Assembly: GCF_010183535.1 (NCBI RefSeq)
Contig: NC_071330.1
Coordinates: forward strand, 1,896,717 to 1,960,716
Source: Caenorhabditis remanei
Taxonomy: Eukaryota; Nematoda; Chromadorea; Rhabditida; Rhabditidae
Length of the DNA: 64,000 nt
Reading direction: 5' to 3'
A program made the translations under genes and the position numbers. Numbering within the stretch: position 1 is the stretch's first letter; every line of letters begins with the position of its first letter. The notes under the pieces are model-generated. The model made no database searches. It was not told the DNA's origin and was given only the letters and a program-made list of their open reading frames with translations. Positions 33,201 through 45,200 of this stretch are shown here, piece after piece.

Positions 33201-36200
33201 CGCGAGGTGTGAATTTTTCAATTTTTTTTCCAAAATTTCTCTTGAAAAATCACCAAATTCCAGCTAATGATCACTCCAACGAACAGTCGATGCAACGGTC
33301 TCTTCATTCGAGTCGAATCACAGCATCAAGATTATAAGCCGACTGGAGCACTTTTGAGTCTCGATTCAGACGATGAGACGATTCGGAACGCGTGCCTAGA
33401 GACTATAGAAAGATTCGATAAAGGTAAATGTACTCGTGCGGCAAAGTTGCAAAAGTGGGCGGGGCTTAATGAATGGATGCTCCATTAAGCGTGATTTGTA
33501 GCGAAAGAAGGCATTATTCAATCCAGAAGTGGGCGTGGCCTCCTGACTCGATATAAAAGGGGCGTGGTCATTTTCAAAAGTATTAGTACGCTATAGGTAC
33601 TGTAACCACGCCACTTTTTGCATAACCGTGCGGCAGAGTTGCGAAAAGTGGGCGTGGCCTAATCTTCTGATCTAAAAGTCAAGACCACGCCCATTTTTTG
33701 CATAACCGTGCGGCAGAGTTGCAGAAAAGGGGCGTGGTCTAACTGTTAAGACCACGCCCACTTTTTGCATAACCACGCGACAGAGTTGCAGAAAAGGGGC
33801 GTGGTCTAACTGTTAAGACCACGCCCACTTTTTGCATAACCACGCGACAGAGTTGCAGAAAAGGGGCGTGGTCTAACTGTTAAGACCACGCCCACTTTTT
33901 GCATAACCACGCGACAGAGTTGCAGAAAAGGGGCGTGGTCTAACTGTTAAGACCACGCCCACTTTTGCATAACCATGCGGCAGAGTTGCAAAAGGGGCGT
34001 GGTCTAATCTTCCCCCCATTCAACAACTTCTTTACAGTTACCCAAAAATCTGCGACAGACCGGTACCCGTACTCGAAATGCTCTGAACCATATCTGAAAT
34101 CGTGTCTAATCAAGCGACTCGACGATCGTTTGGACGCGTTCCCAGATGCGATCTACTACTGTGAGAAATGTGATTATCATATCAGTACAATGGGTCACGC
34201 GAGATCACATCTCGAAAGTAGTTCTCATTTTGATGATATCAAACGACAAGAACAGAGAGAACATCTCGTCAGACACATCCCCAAACCGAGTAAAAATCAT
34301 TTGAGATCTATCAGAAAATTGTTGGATGACGTGTTGGATGATTATAAAAAGGTGAGGAAATTAATGGGGGGAAATCGGATATTGGAAGCGTGGGGACCCT
34401 AAAATTCACCTGAACTTTGAAATTCTGTTAAAATATCGATTTTCAGATGAAAATCATGAAAATTCGAAATTTTACGCGTTTTCTGTGATTTTCAGACATT
34501 TTTAACGGATTTTACCCGATTTTTTTGCGTTTTTTTTAACTCAAATTCTGTGAAAATTGCGATTTTCAGCCTATAATCAAGATTTTCTGCTGGAAATCGT
34601 GAAAATTTGGATTTTTTCGCGATTTCACCTGATTTTTTGCGTTTTTTTGACCAAAATTCTGTGAAAGATACATGAAAAATTTTAGATTTTTGATACTGAA
34701 AAGTGAGTGTTTTGTTCAAAATTCGTCATTTTTAATTCTGAAAATCTCCGAAAGTTGCGTTTTCAGACAAAAATCGTGTTTTCGCTGTCCAAAAACCTGT
34801 CAAAAATGACATTTTTGAGCGAAAAATCATGTTTTTTCTACAAAAAATCGCGTTTTTGCTGTCCAAAACTTGCCAAAAATGACATTTTTGAGTGAAAAAT
34901 CATGTTTTTCTACAAAAAATCGTGTTTTTTCTGTCCAAACTTGTCAAAAACGGCATTTTTAAGTGAAAAATCATGTTTTTTTGGCTGGAATCCAGGCTTT
35001 TTAGGTCAAAAGTCGGAAAAAAAAATGCTCTGTCCATTTTTTCCAGGAGTTCGTTGTTTATGAATATGTATTAGCCGAGCACTTTTGTTACAACTGCGCC
35101 CCACCGCAAACGAGAGAGTACCGGCGAGAGACGCAGAGTTTTTTTCTCGCACCGACACAGATTTTCACCATTTTTGATCTATTTTCACAAGTTTTAATTA
35201 AAAATTTGACATTTTCCGAGAGAAAATTATGCAAAAAAAGATCAAAAATGGTGAAAATCTGTGTCGGTGCGAGAAAAAAACTCTGCGTCTCTCGCCGGTA
35301 CTCTCTCGTTTGCGGTGGGGCGCAGTTGTAAGAACGCGTGGGCTGATAATAAATAAACCAATTTTTTCCAGTTTTTCAAAGAAAAAGTGAACATTTCTGA
35401 TGGTTTTTCAGAGTTTCCTCTAAATCTAAATCATAGTTAAAAATTTGACGTTTTAGTGAAAAAATTCAACAATTTTAGAAAAAATTTGAAGTTTTCACTT
35501 TTGCGCCAAAATACCTGGGGCTTGACAAGTACGGTTTTCCCATGTGGGGCTCTCAACTTGAGAGTCTCAAGTCATTAAAAAAGTTGCCTTACCCAAATCC
35601 AGGGTTGGGAAATTCCGGGCCGGCCCGGCCGGTAGAGAAATGTGCACTATTTTTCACAAAATTTTTCGAAATTTTTTCAAATTTTCATCAAAAATGGTCA
35701 TAAATCCCATATAAGATATGGAAAAACATTGTCGAAAAGTCGACTTTTTTACAGAAAAATCGAAAAAAATTCAAATTTTCAAATTTTTGTACTGTGACCC
35801 GGCCCGTTGCAAGTCTGAGCCTATCCGATTTCCCCCTTCTCTCTCTCCTCTACTAACTTTACCAACTTCTTCCGTCAAGTCTCTTCAGGTACAAGAAATA
35901 GGAAACGAGAAAGCGAGTCACATACTCTATTATCTCCAAACTACAGTATTCCCTGCAGCAATCGGAGGAAATCGGAATGTACAACTGAGACCATTTGGAT
36001 CGGCGACTTATGATACTGTCATGCCAGATAGTGACTATAATGTCGCTTATACGATGGATTTGCCAGAGAATGAGCCAATATTCTCAATGTTGGAAAAGGT
36101 TCGGAAGAGGATTGTGGATGATGGACATCCGGCTGATCACTCGATGGAAATGGGCACTCCTTCTACTATTTTGTTCACTTTTGAAGGTAATTTCTTTTTT

Positions 36201-39200
36201 TTTAATTCTACGGTACCTCTCTCGGAAAAACTGTTTGAGCTAGAATTTCTAAATTTCCAGACTAAAAATCACCGTGAGAGTGTAAGATTTTCATAGAAAA
36301 CTTCAAATCTAGAAAGCTGACGCCATGAGGATTTTGAATGTGTTATCAGAATTGTATTAGTATCAATTTTAACAAAAGGATTAAACATTTCAGCAATTTT
36401 CTGAGAAAGAGTCCTAATTCTGATCTTTTTGATTCTAGGCATTCCAAAAATAGCCACTTTTAGCCAGAACCATAATTTCAGATCGATACAATTTATAGCT
36501 GTTTATAGCAATCTTCAAATGTTGATCTCGATTTTTCACGATTTTCAGACAAATTAAATCCGCTATAACTCTTGATTTTGATAATAGTTAGAATAAGAAA
36601 ACAGATTCAGCATCCTGACGACGTTAGCTTTACAGTTATAAAATGCTCATTTGAAAAAACTTGAGAATGGAGCAACTTTCATACACAAATCTCAGAAATT
36701 AGCGAATTGGAATTTGAAAAGCTGAGATCATAAGCATTCTGAAACTGTTTCAGAATTTTCTCAATTTTTTTCGCAGAATTATGAAAATACAAAATCTCAG
36801 CATAACTCTTAACTTAATTCTTCTTGATCGATATTTTCAGCGACGAAGAATTGAGTTAAGTTTTCGAATTTAGATATCTCGAGTTTTCATAACTATGTCC
36901 TTCTTGATTTTGAGCAAATTCTAAAAGCAGATTCAGAATCCTCACGATCTCAGTTTTCCAAATTCGCTAATTTCTGAGATTTTTGTCTTAAAATTGCTTC
37001 AAATGAAACTTTCTCTGTCTGAAAGTTCTAGATTCAGAATACCCATCTCAATATTCCAGGTGTCCGAGTACGTCTCTGCTGGATGTCATGTTTCAACTAC
37101 CGTAGTCAACTCTACTTCACCGATTTGATGAAGACATATGTCAGTCTCCGTGAAGAAGTCGTTCATTTCCTCCAACTAATCCGTCTCTGGGCGTGTAAAG
37201 CCGGTGTCGACTCGAAGAACAAGCCGCGTATCGGACTGCCGAGATACGGTTTCGATATCATGGCGATTCATTTCCTTCAGAATCAAGGATTACTTCCGAT
37301 TCTTCATGAAATGTATGAGGAAGATAAACGATGGAATTCGATGAGCAATCGCTGAATTCAGCTGCTGGAGACGACGCTTCCGAAAGATCTAGAATCCCAC
37401 CCGAGGAGGCGGGGCCAAGAAGAATGCGTTTGATGTCAAAATATGAGAATGATGTGGAGAAGATTCGAAAGAAGTTTAATCTAACAAAACAATGGGATCA
37501 AGCGGATCTTTTCATTAAATTCTTCAAGTATTACGTGGAAAAGAATCGAGATATTGTCGTACAGATTACTCAGACTGCACCGATTAGTAGAGATGCGAAT
37601 CGATGGAATAAGAAAGTTCTTCATGTCGTCGATCCATTCAGAGGGGATAATGTTCTGTCGATACCCAAAGTCTCCACGTGGCAACCGTACTATTTCAATT
37701 GTTTGTTGACCACATATTTGTCGTTTGCGATTCCCAGAACGAAGGACGGACCATTGGTCGAGATTTCGCTGATTCATAGTGTATGTGCCGTGAAAAATGA
37801 GAAAAAATCGGTCTAAAACGCGGAAAAATAGATTGAAAGCATAAATTTTATGCTGAAAATGCTATTTTTGCTGAAAATTGAGTTCCTTCGGAATTCCGAC
37901 TGTAAACACTGGATAGTAGCTGAAATTTCGTAGCTGAAATTCCGATGTTTTCAGTGGAAAATGAGCAATTTTAAGATGAAAAATGATGGGGAGATGTGTA
38001 AAATGCGGAATTTTCAGTCAAAACACCAACAAAATGACAGTAAATCGGGCTAAACCGCTGAAAAACAGCTTGAAGTTAAAAAAAATGTTGCGAAAAAACT
38101 TTTCAGATTTCAAAAATCTTCTCTAAAAACCCGTCAATTTTATATAAATTCTTGAAATCAGTTTAAAAAATTGCTGAAATTGAGAAAAATCTTCTGAGGG
38201 TAGCTTTAGGGATTTCGGCTGGAAACACTGGAAAGTAGCTGAAATTTCGTAGCTAAAAGTCTGAACGTCCGCTCAAAAGAATATCGATGTTTTCAGTGGA
38301 AGATGACCAATTGTGTCTCTGAGTGTCACTTATTCTCTCATAAGGCCAATTTTTGTAGGAATGGTAGATCAAACCTAGAGCTTCACTTTTGTAGTTGACA
38401 CATTTTCCGTACAAGGCCTCTCTGAAAAGTTAAAGACCATCAATATATACAGATCAAATCGGAGCTGTATAAGTTGTCTGGCTGTAACTTTTCAGAGAGG
38501 GCTTGTACAAAAAATGTGTCTACTACAAAAGTGAAGCTATAGATTTGATCTACAAATCCTATTGGTCATTATGAGACAATAAATGACATCCAGAGACACA
38601 ATTGGCATTTTTCCACTGAAAACATCTGGTATCTTTTGAGCGAAGGTTCGGACTTTCAGCTACGAAATTTCAGCTACTTTCTAGTATTTTCTATGAAATC
38701 CCTTACTAAAAAGGCTATTTTCAGCAAATTTTGAGCTGATTTCAAGCATTTTTAGCATAAAATTTAGTGCAGAACCTCTGCAAACCAAATTGAGCGTTTT
38801 TAAGGGAATTTGCCATGATTTCAACCCGATTTTTGAAAATTTGAAAAGTGATTTCAAAGCGAATTTCCGTCATTTAAATTTCAAAGTGTTTTTTAGCGTT
38901 TCAGGTCAATTTTCTGACATTTTGATGGTTTTTTGACTGAAAAAAGTCAAATTTTAGACATCTCCCCATCATTTTTCATCTTAAAATTGATCATTTTCCA
39001 CTGAAAACATCGGATTTTCAGCTACTTTCCAGTGTTTTCAGCTGAAATTTGAAAGGAAGCAGATTTTACTCGATTTCAGCAAATTTAGAGCTGATTTCAA
39101 GCATTTTTAGCATAAAATTTAGTGCAGAACCTCTGCAATCCAAATTGAAGGTTTTTAAGGAATTTGCCATGATTTCAACCCGATTTTTGAAAATTTGAAA

Positions 39201-42200
39201 CGTTTTTTCGAAACATTTCCATCATTCTAAATGCAAGCGGTTTTTTCAGCGTTTTGGGCCGATTTTTTGACATTTTGATGGTTTTTTGACTGAAAATTTC
39301 CAATTTTAGAACTTAAAAACTATTTTCAACGATTTCAGAAATCCGCCGCCACCAAGAAGAAGGTCAAAGAGCCGCAGACGCCGAAACGCAGTGGAGAACC
39401 ACCTATTTCAACGACACCAATGCAGAATATTCCAGAAGAAGATTATAATAGAGCAGCGGATCTTCTGGCAGAGGAAGCTGAAAATGAGAAATATATTAAT
39501 GATCTGAAAGCGAAATTGATGTTCGACGGAATCAAATTTAAGGATTTGAAACCGACGAATTTTGAGATCGACGATCACTGGCAATCTGTGTATAGTCGGA
39601 AGGCGTTGACTCGTTTTCGACGTGTTTGGCCGACTCGATTGAATGAAAGAATTGCGATTCCACTGGAAGATCATGATTTATTGAATAACAAATTTGGTAA
39701 AAGATGGATGAAACGGTGGAGAAAAGGCGAATTGGGACGGTCGGAATCGTTGGAAATGCCAGAAGTCTCCAAAGAAGAAGAAGAAGAAGAAGACAAGGAT
39801 GTTGCAGAGATAACTGAAAAAATGGAGGAGATGTTGGGAATTGTGGAGTCGGAAGAGTCTCAGAGGAGTCATTCGGAGGAAACACCGGTGACGGTTATTG
39901 AGAAGGTTAGGGAGGGAAATTCGAAAAAATGAGTGAAAACCAGTAGAAAATGATTAAAAATCGTTAAAAAAGATTAAAAACCCGACAATTCGGACTAAAA
40001 TACTTCAAAATACCCCATTTTTCATTAAAAAATGAAAAAAATGGCCGAAATCATCATAATAAACTTCACATTTTCAGCTGAAAAAGGCCGAAATTCATAG
40101 CTGAAAACTCTCAAAAAGTCACTGAAATTACTCTCAAAATGACTGAAATTCATCTTAAATTACAGTATTTTCGTCAAAAACTTCATTAAAAAAATGGATC
40201 ATTCAAAATAGCTGAAAAATGACTGTTAGTGAGGAAAATTGATTGAATGAAGAGGAAGATACTGAAATTGGTCGAAAAATGAGGAAAAAACCGAAGAAAA
40301 TGATTGAAAAATTGCTTATAAAGATTGAAAAAACTCTTCAATTCGGACTGAAATAGTTCAAAATACTCTATTTTTCTACTGAAAATGAGGAAAATGGCCG
40401 AAATTATCATAATAAACTTCACATTTTCTCAAGGCTGAATCTCTGCGGGCTCGCTGAAAATAGGTCGAAAGTGGAGGTTTTCAGCCATAGGTACATCGTG
40501 AAGAGACTGAAATCGGATGAAAAATGACTGAAATACTTCAAAATACTCTATTTTTCTACTGAAAATGATGAAAAAAACCGAAATTATGGCTGAAAATGAT
40601 CTTGAATTACCTTTTTCTCAAGGCTGAATATCTGAGAATAATCTCACTGAAAATATGCAAAAAATGGAGATTTCCAGATGAAACCGTTGAAAAAAGCTGA
40701 AACTTATCACGGAAAATGCTCTGAAAATGACTGAAATTTATCAAAATTACCTCGATTTTCATGTTGAATTACAGTGTTCGTCTAGAACTTTAAACATTTT
40801 GAAATCGAGGAATTTAGAGTTCAGAACCATTCGGAACATCTGAAAATTGACTGGAAATCTGCCATAATAGAATTGAGTCATAACCTAGTCCAATGAAAAG
40901 CAAGCTCGCTGAAACCTTGAAAAATGGAAAGATCTCAAAAAGTAGGTCTAGGAAACATGTTTTTCTAGATCAACCTTTTGAGATCTTTCCTTTTTTTTGG
41001 ACGAAATAAGTCCATGTCTATTCCCGACGAAGTAGTATACTCTCAGCGGAGTAGTAGTATACTCTCAGCGGAGTAGGCATTGAGTCATAACTCAGTCCAA
41101 TGAGAAGCAAGCTCTCTGGAAACTTGAAAAATGGAAAGATCTCAAAAAGTAGATCTAGGAAACATTTCACAAAAGTATTTTTAGAAAATTTAACTTTTTT
41201 TCCTAAAAATACTTTTGTGAAATGTTTTCTAGACCTACTTTTTAAGATCTTTCCATATTTCAAGTTTTCAGTGAGCTTGCATTTTGTAAAATACGAGCTT
41301 GCGCCTGCTCCGTATTCTATATTTCTGTCTGTTTTAGTTACATTCGTTGTAGATTGCAATCTTTATTGACCGGTATAGGAAAGAGAGTGACTTGTGGTCA
41401 CCATCTTCCACCAGTGAGTGTATATCTAATGCCGAATGTAAAGGAGAGATGGGTGTGTCTGCCCGAGGTTGTTTACACTCCCGCGGGGCAGATGATAATA
41501 AATCTTCTTAATCGAGAGATAGAACCCGAGGAAAAGGGAGAAGAGACAGGTCAGAAATTGGCCTGTGACATCCTCCCCTCTTTGGAAAGATGGTTTCGTC
41601 CTCGAAACTCTATGAAAGAGATCAAGTAGAAAACCACTTTTCCGCAGGGTTTCCCTAAGGCTCTCCCCTCCTCTCGAGAGCTGCTTCGTCCCGAAGCGTC
41701 AACCAACTTGAATTTTTTAAAGGGGTAAAACAGTTCAAGAGAGCCTAAAACAGTGAAACAAACTATAAAACAACATAAAATACACAAAAATAAACAATCG
41801 TCATCAGGGTCTCAAATACAAAAATCAGATTCTCATAGTGTCTTATTGCCCTAATCTTATCTAGTGACCGAAGTTTCGTCAAACTGGCGGCGTTAGGAAG
41901 TGCGGAGACAAACAATAATAAACTATAATGTTTTGAGGCGAATATCTACAAGAAGAAAATCAAACATTCTAAAATAATAAAAATTTTAAGCTGTGTCATA
42001 CAATTCAATTAACATTTGGGGAACAATCTTCTCAATTATTGGTTCTATTCAAATCAGACTCATTTTTGCTGTTGAAATTTTTGAACACTTAATTACTTAA
42101 TAACCATGCGCTTCCGCGCATGTGCTCATCCGCTCATTAACCTACACTCACTCTAGGGAACTTCTGTATCCTCTAGGGGTGGGGAATTTTCAAAATGGTA

Positions 42201-45200
42201 TTAAAAAATTTATAATTATATTGACTTTCCTTCTCAAGTTTTGAAGATCCTTGACAGCTTTTCACATACATATGGCCAATCCTCTTGTTGATTGAAGCCA
42301 AAACAATCCAAAATCAAAATCCGCGATCGATTGAAATCGAGAACATCGCAACTGCATTGCACTGAGACTGACGACGATGAGTATTAGAGTAATATAATAG
42401 AAGTTATAGCATGAATAGTAGAAATGGGGTGATTGGGTTCAAATAGGGGTGGTTCCAGTGGGTGTAGCGGTTAGCACTGAGGAGTAATTTGAATCCTGCG
42501 AGCACCAAGAGTTCGCAGATGATAAAGTTGAATAATAGGCGCCAACTTTATCACCCTACTCGAGGTGGGACTTCCATGTAAAAGGCATGAATGCGCCTGC
42601 TCATCCTTTTAACATTTCTGTCTGTTTTAGTTACATTCGTTGTAGATTGCAATCTTTATTGACCGGTATAGGAAAGAGAGTGACTTGTGGTCACCATCTT
42701 CCACCAGTGAGTGTATATCTAATGCCGAATGTAAAGGAGAGATGGGTGTGTCTGCCCGAGGTTGTTTACACTCCCGCGGGGCAGATGATAATAAATCTTC
42801 TTAATCGAGAGATAGAACCCGAGGAAAAGGGAGAAGAGACAGGTCAGAAATTGGCCTGTGACAATTTCATTAGACTGAGTTATGACTCAATTCTACGCGT
42901 TACGACAGATTTTCAGTCAATTTTCAGCTGTTCCGAATGATTCTGGACGGTAAATTGGTCGATTTCAAAATGCTTCTAGAAAATGCAAGTTCTAGATGAA
43001 TACTGTAATTTATGATGATTTCGAGGTTATTTTTGATAAATTTCAGTAATTTTCACAGACTTTTTGACAATTTTCAGCTAGAGCTTATGAATTTCAGCTT
43101 TTTTCAACTGCTTCTTCTGGAAAACTCCAGTTTTCAAAATATCAGGTCTACTCTCAGCTTGAGTAGAATTCATCTAAAATTGTATGAAACTGGCTGAAAA
43201 TTCATGGAAATCATTCAATTTTTGGCTGAAAATAGTCTCAAAATTTCAAATTTTCCAGGACCTCGTATCACAACAATCTGAAATCAAGGACGAATCGATG
43301 GTCATGTCTGAAATCGAGGAGAATGAGGTGGAGAAGGAGAAGGATGCATCAATTCCAGACGATCCAGAGACTTCAGAAGCCATCGTGATGTGTATACGTT
43401 CTGTTGAGGAGCCAGAAGCTCCAGAAGCCTCAGACGACGTCAAGGATTCAGAAGTTGCTTCGAAAGCTCCAGAAGCTCCAGAATCCGTCGTCCCAACAAA
43501 GCCTGACATCACCACAGTAACATCAGAATCCTCAGCAATCCTGACGACGCCATCAAAATCAACGATTCAGAAGACCACGGCGACGTTCGTCAAGACAAAA
43601 GCGATCCCAGTCGCCGAGAAACAAATCTGTTGTGAGGAGTTTTTCATCAAGGAGAATGTGGACTTCAAGGAGATCGCAGTCAAAGCGAAACGACTTCATC
43701 AATACGAATTCCAGTTCGAATTCTCATCTGATCTGTTCTGCGGTGGCTACGAGATGGAGATGAAGTGTACCCATTGTGACGGAAGTCATTGTGTTGAGAA
43801 GTGTCCGATGATGGAGATCCCACCGATTATCAAGTATGAGGCGAGGACTCCTGAAGAGTTGAAAGATATTGATGATATCATTGATAAATATTATCAAGAG
43901 AATATATTGAATGATGCGAGGCTGAAGTTGATGGAAGAGAGAAAGACGGAATTAGAGAGATTCATGAAGGAAAAGTATCAGAATGATGTTAACTTGACAA
44001 TATTTGGAAGTGTGATGACTGGATTGAGTGTCAACTGCTCCGATATTGATATCTGTTTGAGATTTGGATCTGGAGACACGCCTCCGAAGGATCGGACGCC
44101 GAAAGAAGTGATTCTGAGGACGGAACGAGTGCTGAGGAGTTGTGGATTGGTGAGGAGAGTGCAATCGATTACAACGGCGAAGGTGCCGATTGTGAAGTTT
44201 CAGTTGTTACTTATCAATGATGAGTATATTGATGCGGAGTGAGTTCTTTGAAACGCAGAAATTTAGAAATCGGGGAGAAAACGGGGTCATAGAACTAAAA
44301 ATAGGTGAAAAATGGAGTTTTCCAGATGAAGCAGTTGAAAAAAGCTGAAATTCATAAGTGGAAATTGCCAAAAAATTACTGAAATTCATCAAAATTACAG
44401 CATTTTTTATCTATAACTTCAAGTATTTTGAAATCGATCGTTTTAGAATCCTGAATGCTGAAAATTGACTGAAAGTTGTCAAAACTAGGCTGAAAATCGG
44501 TCGGAATTGGTCCTTTTGGCTTTTAAACAGAGAAATTTGAAAACTGAAACAATTTGAAACCGAGAAATTTAGAAATCGGGGAGAAATCGGACTCTATGAC
44601 TGTATCTAGATAGATCGTAGCAAATAATAGACTTTCTAGCGGAAAATTGTTGAAAAGTCATTGAAAATGCTCTGAAATTGACTGAATTGTATCAAAAAAA
44701 TACCTCGAATTCATCTTAAATTACAGTATTTTCATCTAGAACTTCAATCATTTTGAAATCGATCAATTTAGAGTCCTGAATGCTGAAAATTGACTGAAAA
44801 TTGTCAAAACTAGCATGAAAATCGGTCGAAATTGGTCCTTTTGGCTTTTAAACAGAGAAATTTGAAAACTGAGACGATTTGAAACCGAGAAATTTAGAAA
44901 TCGGGGAGAAATCGGACTCTATGACTGTATCTAGATAGATCGTAGCAAATAATAGACTTTCTAGCGGAAAATTGTCGAAAAGTCATTGAAAATGCTCTGA
45001 AATTGACTGAATTGTATCAAAAAAATACCTCGAATTCATCTTAAATTACAGTATTTTCATCTAGAACTTGAAGCATTTTGAAATCGATCGTTTTTAGAAT
45101 CCTGAATGCTGAAAATTGACTGAGAACCGAGACGTTTTAGAATTGGGATACGACGTAACTAAGACGTTGTAAAACCGTTACATTTTGAAATCGTGACGTT

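Noticed and set aside
33590..34010. Regular repeats with constant spacers, CRISPR-like at first sight
   Set aside because: The spacers are as identical as the repeats, and the host is a eukaryote; it is a minisatellite in a pup-1 intron.
35047..35110. Possible extra pup-1 exon after TTTTTTCCAG at 35046
   Set aside because: The open frame runs straight into the palindromic element at 35069 and exon 4 joins exon 5 in phase without it.
41354..42940. Two near-identical frames of 91 and 117 codons
   Set aside because: Both lie within the two LTR copies and share no protein motif.
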